Positions 32,424 to 41,480 are shown, numbered from the stretch's first letter. The stretch: DNA of 64,000 bases from Yonghaparkia sp. Root332 (GCF_001425665.1 NZ_LMCX01000001.1:1237651-1301650); one strand, 5' to 3'. The notes: generated by a model not told the origin, from the sequence alone. Numbers and translations: made by a program.

Positions 32424-33431
32424 TCAGAGGCCGAGTCGCGCCACCACGGGCCGGTGGTCGCTCCCGGCGTCGTCGAGGGTCGTGATCACACGATAGGAGC
32501 GGATCTCGAGATCCGGGGTCGCGAGCACGTGGTCGATCGGTGCGCCGAGGAGCGCGGGCAGGCGCGTCGGCCACGTGCCCACGGCCCCGCTGCCGGTCGC
32601 GAGTGCGGCATCGACGCACGAGCCGAGGCCCGGTCCGTCGTCGGTCGCGGTGAAGTGGTCGGCGGTCGCGTTGAGGTCGCCGGCCATGATGACGCGCTCA
32701 CCCGTGCACACCTCGTCGAGCCAGGCGAGGTCGGCGCGCCAGCTCTCCAGCTCGCCCGGGACGGGCGCGATCGGGTGCACGCCGATGATCGTCGGCCCCT
32801 CGCCCGAGATCGGCCGCAGGACGATGCTCGGCAGCACGGTGGTCGAGCCGACCGAGTCGTCGCGCGCGTACTCGCCGAGCTCGACCGAGACGAGCACGCT
32901 CGTCGACCGCGCCTTGAGCTCCAGCTCGGGGTCGAAATCGAGCGTGTGCACCCACATCGGCCGGCCCGCGTCGCGGAGGATCTCGGCGACGACGACCGCG
33001 GTCTCCTCCGTGGTCTCGGGCAGAACGATCACGTCGGCCCGCTCGGCGGCGGCCAGATCGGCGATGATGCCCGGGCCGGTGGCGTCGCCGAGGGTGTTCC
33101 AGGAGAGCACGACGAGGTCGTCGCCGGCGGGCGCGGGCAGGGCATCCGCCCCGAAGCCGCGACTGGCGAGGACGGCGACGTTGATCGCGGTGAACCCGAG
33201 GGCGATGACCGCGAGGCCCGCGAGGAAGCGCCGCCCGCCCGCCCACATCGCCGCGATGATGAGCAGCGTGACGGCGACGAGGACCGCGACGAGCGAGCTG
33301 AGGCCGCGCAGCCCGACGAGCTGCGCGATCACGGGCGCCCCCGCGAGCCCGAAGAGGCTCGGCCACGCGATGACCAGGAGGGCCGCGGCCGCGCCGAGCA
33401 GGAGGGCGGCGGCGGCGGAACGGCGGATCAT
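32424..33431 (-). CDS. Membrane-anchored endonuclease/exonuclease/phosphatase-family protein
   Basis: 335 residues. Three N-terminal hydrophobic helices (about 5-95) are followed by an EEP domain: VLSWNTLG, IVLPETTEE (metal-binding Glu), GVHPIAPVPGE, IMAGDLNATADH, GAPIDHVLA and the catalytic SDHRPVVARL. The active domain should face outside, which suits extracellular nuclease or phospholipase-like activity. The substrate is unknown. TAGGCT lies 9 nt before the ATG on the minus strand (33441-33446). Confidence 0.87.
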   Translation of the reverse strand: MIRRSAAAALLLGAAAALLVIAWPSLFGLAGAPVIAQLVGLRGLSSLVAVLVAVTLLIIAAMWAGGRRFLAGLAVIALGFTAINVAVLASRGFGADALPAPAGDDLVVLSWNTLGDATGPGIIADLAAAERADVIVLPETTEETAVVVAEILRDAGRPMWVHTLDFDPELELKARSTSVLVSVELGEYARDDSVGSTTVLPSIVLRPISGEGPTIIGVHPIAPVPGELESWRADLAWLDEVCTGERVIMAGDLNATADHFTATDDGPGLGSCVDAALATGSGAVGTWPTRLPALLGAPIDHVLATPDLEIRSYRVITTLDDAGSDHRPVVARLGL

Positions 33432-33532
33432 GACCCCGTGAGCCTATCCCGCGCTCTCGCGAGCCCCCTCGGCGGCGGATGCCCGGCGCGCGCGGGGCGG
33501 GCCCCGAGCTCCTCCTGCGTAGCATGAGGAGC

Positions 33533-34384
33533 ATGCCGCGCCCCACGATCGACCTGCACAGCCACAGCAGCGTCTCGGACGGCACGGAGACCCCCACCCA
33601 GCTCGTGCGCGCGGCGATCGCAGCCGGGCTCGACACCCTCGCGATCACCGACCATGACTCCACGGCGGGGTGGGACGAGGCGGTCGCGGCGGCGGCGGGC
33701 AGCGGGCTCCAGATCATCCGCGGAATGGAGCTGTCGACCCGCTACGAGTGGCGCAGCGTCCACGTGCTCGGCTACCTCTTCGACCCGCACGACGCGGACC
33801 TCGTCGCGGAGACCGGCCGCATCCGCGACGATCGCCTGACCCGCGCGGAGCGCATGGTCTCGCGCATCTCGGAGGACTACGACGTCACCTGGGACGACGT
33901 TCTCGCCCAGTCGGGCGGGGTCTCGATCGGCCGCCCGCACATCGCCGATGCGCTCGTCGCGCGCGGCATCGTCCGCACGCGCAGCGAGGCCTTCGAGTCG
34001 ATCCTGCACTTCCGCGCCGGCTACTACCTGCCGCACGCCGCGCCGACCGTGCTCGACGGCGTGCGCATCATCGCGAGCGCGGGCGGCGCCCCCGTCATCG
34101 CGCACCCCGCTACGCGCGGTCGCGACGCCGTGATCGATGAGGGGATGCTCGAGCAGCTGGTCGACGCCGGTCTCGTCGGCCTCGAGGTCGATCACCGCGA
34201 GAACACGAGCGAGGGCCGCGCGACGCTGCGGGAGTGGGCGCGGCGGTACGACCTGGTGATGACCGGGTCGAGCGACTACCACGGCGACGGCAAGCCCAAC
34301 CGCCTGGCCGAGAACACGACCGACCCCGAGTCGCTCGAGGCGATCGTCGCCTGCACGCGCGGCGTCGCGCCCGTGCGCGCCTGA
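33533..34384 (+). CDS. PHP-domain phosphoesterase (RNase AM/YciV-like)
   Basis: 283 residues. PHP motifs: IDLHSHSSVSDGTE (I), LAITDHDSTAGWDEA (II), RGMELSTRYEWRSVHVLGYLF (III) and GSSDYHGDGKPNRLA (IV). This is the single-domain PHP type that in other bacteria hydrolyses 3',5'-nucleoside bisphosphates and 5' ends of RNA. The ATG at 33533 follows TAGCAT (33520-33525) by 7 nt. Another ATG at 33524 would add three residues. Confidence 0.88.
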   Translation: MPRPTIDLHSHSSVSDGTETPTQLVRAAIAAGLDTLAITDHDSTAGWDEAVAAAAGSGLQIIRGMELSTRYEWRSVHVLGYLFDPHDADLVAETGRIRDDRLTRAERMVSRISEDYDVTWDDVLAQSGGVSIGRPHIADALVARGIVRTRSEAFESILHFRAGYYLPHAAPTVLDGVRIIASAGGAPVIAHPATRGRDAVIDEGMLEQLVDAGLVGLEVDHRENTSEGRATLREWARRYDLVMTGSSDYHGDGKPNRLAENTTDPESLEAIVACTRGVAPVRA

Positions 34385-34481
34385 GGGCGATCCCGGCGCC
34401 CGACGGCGACGGCGGCGTACCGTCGGTGCTCAGCCGACGCCGACCCGCGGCGTCCGGCCGACGACCGGGAGGCGATGCCGC

Positions 34482-34841
34482 GTGATCACCGAGCTGGGCC
34501 CGAACGAGATCTTCGTCTTCGGCTCCAACCCCGACGGCTGGCATGCGGGGGGTGCGGCGAAGACCGCGCTCGACCGTTTCGGCGCCGTGTGGGGCGAGGG
34601 CCACGGGCTGCACGGCCGCTCGTACGCGGTCGACTCCATGAGCGGGCTCGGCGTGCTGGAGGAGGAGGTGCGGACCCTCCTGGAGTTCGCCGCCGAACAC
34701 CCCGAGCTGCGGTTCCTCGTCACCCCGATCGGGACGGGCATCGCCGGCTACGACCCCGAGGAGGTCGCGCCGTTCTTCGTCGGAGCGCCCGACAACGTCG
34801 TGCTGCCTGAGGAGTTCTCGGCGGTGCTCGCGGCGGAGTGA
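34482..34841 (+). CDS. Phage-type conserved protein (A1S_2505-like)
   Basis: 119 residues. The pattern NEIFVFGSNPDGWHAGGAAKTALDRFGAVWGEGHGLHGRSYAVDS ... FLVTPIGTGIAGYDPEEVAPFF matches a small protein widespread in phages and some bacteria. A nucleotide or ADP-ribose-binding fold is possible from the Gly-rich loop but unproven. It starts with a GTG. The last 94 bp overlap the 3' end of the convergent MFS gene on the other strand. Which of the two tails is dispensable is unclear. Confidence 0.7.
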   Translation: MITELGPNEIFVFGSNPDGWHAGGAAKTALDRFGAVWGEGHGLHGRSYAVDSMSGLGVLEEEVRTLLEFAAEHPELRFLVTPIGTGIAGYDPEEVAPFFVGAPDNVVLPEEFSAVLAAE

Positions 34842-36394
34842 TCGGCGCCCTCGGTCGCGGGGGCGCTCGCGGCGCGAGCCCCGCCCTCGGCCGGGGCTCC
34901 GCCCTCGGCGTCGGCCGAGCCGTCGCCGGCTCCGTCGGGTCCGGGTGTCGCGAACGGAACCGGCTCGGCGCGGCGCACCATGAGCACGAGCGGGATCGTG
35001 ACGAGCGCGATGATGGCGCCGACCGCGAAGGCCGCGCGGACTCCCTCGGCGGTCACCGAGTCGGTCGTCGCGCCCTCGGGCCCGGCGAAGGCCGACGAGA
35101 CCGAGATGAAGAGCGCGATCCCGGCGGCGCCCGCGACCTGCTGGATCGTACCGACGATCGCGCTGCCGTACGAGCTGAGCGGCGGCGTGAGCGATGACAT
35201 GCCGTTCGTGATGAGCGGCGTGAACAGCAGGGCGAGGCCGAGGCTCGTGCCGAGGTTCGCGACGGTCACGAGCCAGAGCGGGGTCGTGGCCGAGAACAGC
35301 GTCATGCCCCACAGCGACGCCGAGAGCAGGATCGCGCCGGGGATGACGAGGGAGCGCGGCCCGACGCGGTCGTACCGGCGGCCGATGACGGGGGCGGCGA
35401 AGGCCATGAGCAGCCCCCCGGGGAGGATGAGCAGCCCGGAGACGACGGCCTCCGCACCCAGGACGTCCTGGACGTACAGCGGGATCAGGATGATCGCCCC
35501 GAAGAGCGCCATCGACGCGATCGTCACGGTCGCGATCGCGAGGGCGAACTCGCGCGATGCGAAGGTGCGCAGGTCGAGCAGTGCGCCGTCGGTGCGCTGC
35601 AGCACGACCTGTCGAGCGGTGAACAGGGCGATCGCGCCGATGCCGATGCCGAGCGCGATCAGCCCGGGGACGAGCTGCTCGCCGCCGCGCTCGCCGAGCA
35701 GGCTGAGCCCGTACACGAGGCCGCCGAAGCCGGGGATCGAGAGCACCACCGAGGGGACGTCGAGGCGCACCGGGCGCTGCTCGCCGACGTTGACGATGCG
35801 CGCGGCGCCCAGCGCGAGCGCGCCGATGGCGAAGGGCATCATCGTGATGAAGAGCCAGCGCCAGTCGGCGATCGACAGGATGAGGCCCGAGACGGTCGGG
35901 CCGAGCGCCGGCGCGACCGAGATCACGATCGAGATGTTGCCGACGACGCGCCCGCGCATGTGGGCGGGCACGAGCGCGAACACGGTCGTGAAGAGCAGCG
36001 GCATCATGATCGCCGTGCCGCTGGCCTGCACGACGCGTGCGATGAGCAGCACCGCGAAGCCGGGCGCGACGGTCGCGATCGCCGTGCCGATCGTGAAGAG
36101 CGACATCGCGGCGAGGAACATGCGCCGGGTGGAGAAGCGCAGCATGAGGAAGCCCGTGATCGGGATCACGACGGCGAGCGTCAGCATGAACGCGGTCGTC
36201 AGCCACTGCGCGGCGCTCGCCGTGATGCCGAGGTCGTCGATGAGCTCGGGGATCGCGACTCCCATGAGCGTCTCGTTGAGGATCACTACGAACGCCGAGA
36301 CCAGCAGAAGGCGGATGACGAGCATGTTGCGCGCGTGATCGGGCGACTCGGCGGTCGACGGCGTGGTCGCGGGGGAGGAGGGGGAGGAAGTCAC
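34748..36394 (-). CDS. DHA2/EmrB-type MFS drug-efflux transporter
   Basis: 548 residues with about 14 hydrophobic helices. DHA2 features: LLVSAFVVILNETLMGVAIPELIDDLGITASAAQWLTTAFML (TM1-2), LMLRFSTRRMFL (motif A equivalent), IMMPLLFTTVFALVPAHMRGRVVGNISIVISVAPALGPTVSGLI (motif C region). A long Ala/Gly/Ser/Glu-rich C-terminal tail (about 60 residues) overlaps the convergent phage-type gene. Proton-driven export of toxic compounds is expected. Confidence 0.9.
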   Translation of the reverse strand: MTSSPSSPATTPSTAESPDHARNMLVIRLLLVSAFVVILNETLMGVAIPELIDDLGITASAAQWLTTAFMLTLAVVIPITGFLMLRFSTRRMFLAAMSLFTIGTAIATVAPGFAVLLIARVVQASGTAIMMPLLFTTVFALVPAHMRGRVVGNISIVISVAPALGPTVSGLILSIADWRWLFITMMPFAIGALALGAARIVNVGEQRPVRLDVPSVVLSIPGFGGLVYGLSLLGERGGEQLVPGLIALGIGIGAIALFTARQVVLQRTDGALLDLRTFASREFALAIATVTIASMALFGAIILIPLYVQDVLGAEAVVSGLLILPGGLLMAFAAPVIGRRYDRVGPRSLVIPGAILLSASLWGMTLFSATTPLWLVTVANLGTSLGLALLFTPLITNGMSSLTPPLSSYGSAIVGTIQQVAGAAGIALFISVSSAFAGPEGATTDSVTAEGVRAAFAVGAIIALVTIPLVLMVRRAEPVPFATPGPDGAGDGSADAEGGAPAEGGARAASAPATEGADHSAASTAENSSGSTTLSGAPTKNGATSSGS

Positions 36395-36477
36395 GAGTCT
36401 CCGAGGCGGTCGGCGGCGAAGCGGGGGATGCGCGGCGGTGGCCGCGAATGCACAACCTACTCCTGCCCTCCGTCATT

Positions 36478-36519
36478 CCCGTCCGTGAGGAATCCGCAGC
36501 GCGAGTTCCTCCGGACGGG
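36478..36519 (-). terminator. Strong hairpin downstream of the DEAD-box helicase gene
   Basis: CCCGTCCG-(T)-GAGGAA (36478-36492) pairs with TTCCTC-CGGACGGG (36506-36519), a 14-bp stem with one bulge and a 13-nt loop, starting 9 nt after the helicase stop on the minus strand. There is no T run. It is the only strong structure in the 133-bp gap before the MFS gene. Confidence 0.6.
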
Positions 36520-36527
36520 GTCGGCGA

Positions 36528-38006
36528 CTAGGACTGCGCGGCGGCCGAGCCCTCGCCCGCGCCGCCCTGCCCGGCTTCGCCGGGGCCGCCCGACCCGCCC
36601 GAGCGACGACGGCGGCGACGGCGCTTGGCCGCGGGTGCCGTGCCATCGGCCGCGGGCGACGCTGCGGGGGCATCCGTCGTCGTGCTCTCGGCGGGCTCGC
36701 TGCGACGGCGCTCGCGCGGCGGCCGCGACCCGCCGCGCGAGCCCTCGCCCGAACCGGCCGAGCGGGACCGCGAGCGCTCGCGCGGCGGGTGCGAGGCCTC
36801 CTTCTCGACCTTGGGGATGGGCGTCGCCTTGAGGCGGCCCTTCGAGCCGGCGGGGATGTTGAGGTCGCTGAACAGGTGCGGCGACGAGGAGTAGGTCTCG
36901 ACCGGCTCGGGGATTCCCATCTCGAGCGCGCGGTTGATCAGCGCCCACTTGTGCATGTCGGCCCAGTCGACGAAGGTGACGGCGATGCCGGTCTTGCCGG
37001 CGCGGCCCGTGCGGCCGACGCGGTGCAGGTAGGCGTCGTGGTCGTCGGGGACGGTGTGGTTGATCACGTGGGTCACGTCGTTGACGTCGATGCCGCGGGC
37101 CGCGACGTCGGTCGCGATCAGGATGTCCTTCTTGCCGGCCTTGAACGCGGCCATCGAGCGCTCGCGGGCCTCCTGCGTCATGTCGCCGTGGACGGCGCCG
37201 GCGCTGTAGCCGCGGTCGTTGAGCTCCTCGACGAGCTTCGCGGCGGCGCGCTTGGTGCGCGTGAAGACGACGGTCTTGCCGCGGCCCTCGGCCTGGAGGA
37301 TGCGGCCGATCACCTCGTCCTTGTCGAGCGCGTGCGCGCGGTAGACGATGTGCTCGATGTTGGCCTGGGTGAGGCCCTCGTCGGGGTCGGTCGCGCGGAT
37401 GTGGATGGGCCGGTTCATGAAGCGGCGCGCGAGGGCGACGATCGGACCGGGCATCGTCGCCGAGAACAGCATCGTGTGGCGCGTCGGCTTGGTCTGCGAG
37501 AAGAGCTTCTCGATGTCGGAGAGGAAGCCGAGGTCGAGCATCTTGTCGGCCTCGTCGAGCACCATGACCTCGACGTTCGCGAGGCTCAGCAGGCGCTGGC
37601 TCGCGAGGTCGAGGAGGCGCCCGGGGGTGCCGACGACGATCTGCGCGCCCGCCTTGAGCTGGTCGATCTGGCCCTCGTACGCCTTGCCGCCGTAGATCGA
37701 CACGATCTTCACGTCGCGGTTCTTCGAGGCGAGCTCGAGGTCCTCCGTCACCTGCACGCACAGCTCGCGCGTGGGGACGACGATGAGGGCCTTGACGCCG
37801 GGCTCGGGGTGCAGGCCGAGGCGCTGGATGAGGGGGAGGCCGAAGCCGAAGGTCTTGCCGGTGCCGGTCTTGGCCTGACCGATGATGTCCTGCCCCGTGA
37901 GGGCGAGGGGGATGGTCTGCTGCTGGATCGGGAAGGGCTCGATGATGCCCTGGGATGCGAGGGCATCGACCAGGTCGGTCTCGATGCCCAGATCGGTGAA
38001 AGTCAC
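36528..38006 (-). CDS. DEAD-box ATP-dependent RNA helicase
   Basis: 492 residues. All core motifs: Q motif (FTDLGI ... EPFPIQQQTIP), I GQAKTGTGKT, Ia PTRELC, Ib TPGRLLDLA, II DEAD in MVLDEADKML, III SAT, IV VVFTRTKRAA, V ATDVAARGIDV and VI YLHRVGRTGRAG. The C-terminal 120 residues are Arg/Ser/Gly-rich and basic, typical of RNA-binding tails in RhlE-like or cold-shock helicases. The start is a GTG. The adjacent divergent ferritin-like gene is a common actinobacterial neighbour. Confidence 0.95.
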   Translation of the reverse strand: MTFTDLGIETDLVDALASQGIIEPFPIQQQTIPLALTGQDIIGQAKTGTGKTFGFGLPLIQRLGLHPEPGVKALIVVPTRELCVQVTEDLELASKNRDVKIVSIYGGKAYEGQIDQLKAGAQIVVGTPGRLLDLASQRLLSLANVEVMVLDEADKMLDLGFLSDIEKLFSQTKPTRHTMLFSATMPGPIVALARRFMNRPIHIRATDPDEGLTQANIEHIVYRAHALDKDEVIGRILQAEGRGKTVVFTRTKRAAAKLVEELNDRGYSAGAVHGDMTQEARERSMAAFKAGKKDILIATDVAARGIDVNDVTHVINHTVPDDHDAYLHRVGRTGRAGKTGIAVTFVDWADMHKWALINRALEMGIPEPVETYSSSPHLFSDLNIPAGSKGRLKATPIPKVEKEASHPPRERSRSRSAGSGEGSRGGSRPPRERRRSEPAESTTTDAPAASPAADGTAPAAKRRRRRRRSGGSGGPGEAGQGGAGEGSAAAQS

Positions 38007-38097
38007 GTGAAGGTTCGCCCTGTCTGGTATTGGTAGCGCTCAGTTTACCCGTCGGTCCCGCTCTCCGGCCGACGAGAGCATCGCCTAGGCTGTCCGC

Positions 38098-38814
38098 GTG
38101 ACTCCGTGGCTCCGACGCTCCCGTCCGCGCACGCCCGCGCCGACGCTCCCGTCGCGCGACACGTCGACGGCCACGACGCGCGTCGACCTGCACGAGCTGA
38201 CCCCAGACACCGGGGTCTTCCTCGGCCACTGCGCCGCGCTGCACCTCACCTTCTTCGAGCAGCTGAGCCACGCGGTCGCGAACGCTCCGCGCGTCGCCGA
38301 GAAGGATGCCCTCGCCGAGGCCGCGGCCACCACCCTCGCTCGCTACCGCGGGCTCGTGGCCGAGATGGGGCGGCTCAAGCTCGACCCGGCCGCCGTCATG
38401 GAGCCCCACCTCGCGGGCGTGCAGGAGTTCGAGCGCCGCACGATGGGCGCCGACTGGCACGAGCAGGTCGCGAGCGCGCACGTCGCGATCGGCTTCCTCA
38501 CCGACTTCTGGATCCGGCTCGGCGCGGGCCTGCCGCGCGAGTCGCGCGACCGGGTGGAGGCGGTGCTCGCCCAGGGCGACCTCGAGCGCCCGCTGCACGC
38601 GATCATCGAGCGCGCCATCGCCGCGAACCCGCGGCTGTCGTCGCGGCTCGCGCTGTGGTGCCGCCGACTGGTCGGCGACACGATGCTGCAGGCCCGGTCG
38701 GCGCTCGCCCTGCATGCCGATCGGTCGCGCGACGAGGAGCAGATCGAGCCGGTGTTCACCGAGCTCATCGCGGAGCACACCCGGCGGCTCGACCGCCTCG
38801 GCCTCACGGCCTAG
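38098..38814 (+). CDS. Ferritin-like-fold protein (MiaE-like)
   Basis: 238 residues, all-helical. The repeated spacing of Glu/His on long helices (FFEQLSHAV, EFERRTMGADWHEQVASAHVAIGFLTDFW, EEQIEPVFTELIAEHTRRLDRLG) suits a four-helix ferritin-like bundle such as the MiaE-type tRNA hydroxylase relatives found beside DEAD-box helicase genes in actinobacteria. Ligand conservation is only partial, so activity is uncertain. TAGGCT (38086-38091) is 6 nt before the GTG. Its stop TAG shares CTAG with the convergent nitrilase-family gene. Confidence 0.7.
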   Translation: MTPWLRRSRPRTPAPTLPSRDTSTATTRVDLHELTPDTGVFLGHCAALHLTFFEQLSHAVANAPRVAEKDALAEAAATTLARYRGLVAEMGRLKLDPAAVMEPHLAGVQEFERRTMGADWHEQVASAHVAIGFLTDFWIRLGAGLPRESRDRVEAVLAQGDLERPLHAIIERAIAANPRLSSRLALWCRRLVGDTMLQARSALALHADRSRDEEQIEPVFTELIAEHTRRLDRLGLTA

Positions 38815-39641
38815 GCCGGCGCGGGCTCGGCCTTGTCGAGCGCGCCGAGGTCGGCGAGGTAGCTGTTCACCCTCCGAGCCCGCTCGATCGCCCCGGGCGG
38901 GACCTCGAGGACCCCGATCCCCTCCGCGTCGCCGAGCAGGACGGCATTGCGCCCGAACGGCGTCGCGAGGCAGCTGCGGCCCGTGAACCCGGGGCCGCAG
39001 TGGTTCGCGTAGGCGATGACGACCCCGTTCTCGAGCGCCCGGGCCGGCACCTGGAGGGTGGAGGTCTGGGTGGAGGAGTAGTGCCACGGGTCGTCGAGGC
39101 CGGGCGCGCCGTCCTCCACGAGGGGCACCGCCGTCGGGACGAGCAGGATGTCCGCTCCCGCGAGGGCCGCGGCGCGCGCGAACTCCGGGTACTCCAGGTC
39201 GTAGCAGATGCCGAGGCCCCAGAGAGCGCCGTCCCACGAGATCGGGTCGGCGTAGTGGTGACCCGGGCTCATCCACCGCTGCTCGACCGGTCCGAACAGG
39301 TGGCGCTTCGGCGCTCTGCCCAGCTCCTGCCCGTCCGGTGAGAAGAAGGAGGCGGAGATGCGGTGCTCGCGCGTCGTCGAGTCGACGGTGGAGGCGACGA
39401 GCGCGACGCCGTGCCGGCGGGCGATCCCGGCGAGGGCCTCGCGGACGGCCGCGCCGTCGTGCCGCCAGGCGCGGTCGGGGGCGTAGCCGGTCGCGAACAG
39501 CTCGGGAGTGACCACGATGTCGGCGCCCTGCTCGGCCGCCTCCTGCACCAGCCGGCTGATGGTGGCCAGATTGCGATCGATGTCGTCGACCACGGCCTCG
39601 GCCTGCGCCACGGCCACGAAGCGGGATCGTGGGTCGCTCAT
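38811..39641 (-). CDS. Carbon-nitrogen hydrolase (nitrilase superfamily)
   Basis: 276 residues from the ATG at 39641 (GGAGAGG upstream). The catalytic triad is complete: E47 (TPELFATGY), K112 (PKRHLFGP) and C146 (GICYDLEYPE). Members hydrolyse amides, ureido compounds or nitriles, and this one resembles the amidase/N-carbamoyl branches more than true nitrilases. Divergent position to an NCS1 permease, with a shared operator region, suggests that the permease imports its N-containing substrate or a precursor. Confidence 0.88.
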   Translation of the reverse strand: MSDPRSRFVAVAQAEAVVDDIDRNLATISRLVQEAAEQGADIVVTPELFATGYAPDRAWRHDGAAVREALAGIARRHGVALVASTVDSTTREHRISASFFSPDGQELGRAPKRHLFGPVEQRWMSPGHHYADPISWDGALWGLGICYDLEYPEFARAAALAGADILLVPTAVPLVEDGAPGLDDPWHYSSTQTSTLQVPARALENGVVIAYANHCGPGFTGRSCLATPFGRNAVLLGDAEGIGVLEVPPGAIERARRVNSYLADLGALDKAEPAPA

Positions 39642-39708
39642 GGGTCCATCCTCTCCGAGCGTCCGGGGGGACGCGTCTGCGTCGGCGCGCCGACGGCCGA
39701 GAAAGCAG

Positions 39709-39737
39709 TTGACGGCCGACCGCTCATCGCCCAAGAT
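39709..39737 (+). promoter_or_regulatory. Promoter of the NCS1 permease operon
   Basis: TTGACG (39709-39714) and CAAGAT (39732-39737) with a 17-bp spacer. Transcription would start near 39744, exactly at the left edge of the palindromic operator, so repressor binding would block initiation. Confidence 0.55.
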
Positions 39738-39743
39738 ATCCGC

Positions 39744-39764
39744 TAACCCAACTACATTGGGTTA
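39744..39764. promoter_or_regulatory. Perfect palindromic operator, probably for the TetR regulator
   Basis: Arms TAACCCAA (39744-39751) and TTGGGTTA (39757-39764) are exact inverse complements around CTACA. It is AT-rich against the genome and sits between the divergent nitrilase and permease genes. The nearest regulator is the TetR gene at the end of the permease operon, a usual arrangement for autoregulated TetR repressors. Confidence 0.75.
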
Positions 39765-39809
39765 CCGGCTCACAAGGATGTGGGCCGCGACCGTCCCCGA
39801 GGAGCCGAG

Positions 39810-40049
39810 ATGACGTCCACTCCGTACACCGATACCGCTCCGGCGGAGCACAGCGGCTTCCAGGCCGCGATGGTCGACGGGGGCACCGAGCCCGCCGTCG
39901 CCGCCGAGCTCGAGCGGCGCATCCGCGTCATCGAGCACGACGAGGCGCAGGACGAGTCCCGGCGGCCGATGTCCGGTCGCGAGCTCGCCGTGTACGTCGC
40001 CGTGTCGGTCGTCGTCGTGGTGCTGGGCCTGCTGGTGGTGATCCTGTGA
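39810..40049 (+). CDS. Small single-pass membrane protein preceding an NCS1 permease
   Basis: 79 residues. The hydrophilic N-terminal 50 residues contain AVAAELERRIRVIEHDEAQDESRRPMSGRE, then one very hydrophobic helix (LAVYVAVSVVVVVLGLLVVIL) ends the protein. GAGGAG at 39799-39804 supports the ATG. Its TGA overlaps the permease GTG by 4 bp. Small proteins of this shape often accompany transporters as accessory subunits, so it may assist the permease, which is inference. Confidence 0.75.
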   Translation: MTSTPYTDTAPAEHSGFQAAMVDGGTEPAVAAELERRIRVIEHDEAQDESRRPMSGRELAVYVAVSVVVVVLGLLVVIL

Positions 40050-41479
40050 GCCGTGCGACGGCGACGGAGGCCGACGGCTCGCTCACGCGCGATCTCCTCT
40101 TCGGCACCTTCCCGCTCCTGAAGAAGGAGCGCAGCTGGAGCGCGCTCGACTTCACCTGGGTCAACACCGCGCTCGCGATCGCGACCTGGGCCTTCCTCGT
40201 GGGCGGATCGACCGCCCTCCTCGTCGGCTTCCAGGCGGGCGTCGCCGCCATGGTCATCGGCAACGCGATCGGGCTCTGCATCATGGTGCTCGCCTCGGTC
40301 GTCGCCTCGCAGCGATGGGGCTCGGAGCAGTACATGCTCCTGCGCGGCGCCTTCGGGGTCGTCGGAGTCGGGATCGTGGTCTTCACCGTCATCCTCATCA
40401 CCGAGATGGGCTGGTCGTCGCTGCTCGCGGTCATGGCGGGCCGGGCCACGAGCCAGGTCGCCTCGACCCTCGTCGGCGTCGACCTCGGGCAGTACGGCCC
40501 GGTCGTGACGATCGGCGGCCTGGTCGCCATCGTGATCGCGTGGTGGGTCCTCTCGCGCGGCCCCGTGACGATCGGCCGCTTCAACGCGGTCATCGCCCCC
40601 GGGCTCGCGATCATCACGGTCGTGATGATGGTCTTCCTCGTGATCAACACCTCGTGGGAGGCGCTCTTCGCCGCGGCGCCCATCGCGCCGTTCGACGACG
40701 CGACTCTCAACTTCGTGGTCGCCGTCGAGTTCAACGTCGGAGTCGGCGTGTCGTGGTACCCGGTGATGGGGTCGCTCGCGCGCATGACCCGCACGCGTCG
40801 GGCCGCGGTGTGGCCCGCCTACGGCGGGCTGCTGGTCGCGACCCTCATCGCCCAGGTCGTCGGCATGGCGGCGGCGCTCACGCTCGGCGACTCGGACCCC
40901 ACCGTCTGGATGGTGCCCTTCGGCGGCGCCGTTCTGGGAGTCGCCGTCCTGATCTTCATCGCCTTCGCGAACATCACCTCGATGTCGTCCATCGTCTACT
41001 CGACGATCCTCGCCATCCGGCAGTCGTCCGGTCGGCTCATGGCGCGCGTTCCCTGGCCTGTCCTCACGGGAGCGTTCTTCGTGCTCCCCGCGATCATGAC
41101 GTTCTTCCCGCAGTTCATGTACGAGCAGTTCATGATCTTCGTGCTCATCTCCGGGGCGTTCCTCGCGGCGCTCTGCGGCGTCGCGCTCGCCGACTACTTC
41201 ATCCTGCGCCGGCAGAGCATCGACCTCCGGGAGATCCACCTCGGTCAGCGCGGAACGCTCTACGCCTTCCGCGGCGGCATCAACTGGGCGGGCATCGGAT
41301 CGCTCGCGGTGGGCACGCTGTTCTACCTGTGGCTGTACAACCCGATCACGCTGGAGACGCAGCCGGCGTTCGTGGTGATCAGCGCGACCCTCCCGTCGGC
41401 GATCGTCTCCGCGGTCGTCTACCTCGTCCTCGCCCGCGTGCTCTACCGCGGACGCACGTTCACCGCCGGAGCGCAGTGA
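40046..41479 (+). CDS. NCS1-family permease (cytosine/purine/hydantoin type)
   Basis: 477 residues with about twelve helices. NCS1 features: WSALDFTWVNTALAIATWAFLVGGSTALLVGF in TM1, EFNVGVGVSWYPVMGSLARMTRTRRAAVWPAYGG and LADYFILRR after TM10. Such carriers import nucleobases, allantoin, hydantoins or thiamine precursors with Na+ or H+. Gene context with a C-N hydrolase suggests an amide or ring-nitrogen compound. The GTG overlaps the stop of the small membrane protein. Confidence 0.9.
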   Translation: MSRATATEADGSLTRDLLFGTFPLLKKERSWSALDFTWVNTALAIATWAFLVGGSTALLVGFQAGVAAMVIGNAIGLCIMVLASVVASQRWGSEQYMLLRGAFGVVGVGIVVFTVILITEMGWSSLLAVMAGRATSQVASTLVGVDLGQYGPVVTIGGLVAIVIAWWVLSRGPVTIGRFNAVIAPGLAIITVVMMVFLVINTSWEALFAAAPIAPFDDATLNFVVAVEFNVGVGVSWYPVMGSLARMTRTRRAAVWPAYGGLLVATLIAQVVGMAAALTLGDSDPTVWMVPFGGAVLGVAVLIFIAFANITSMSSIVYSTILAIRQSSGRLMARVPWPVLTGAFFVLPAIMTFFPQFMYEQFMIFVLISGAFLAALCGVALADYFILRRQSIDLREIHLGQRGTLYAFRGGINWAGIGSLAVGTLFYLWLYNPITLETQPAFVVISATLPSAIVSAVVYLVLARVLYRGRTFTAGAQ

Positions 41480-41480
41480 C

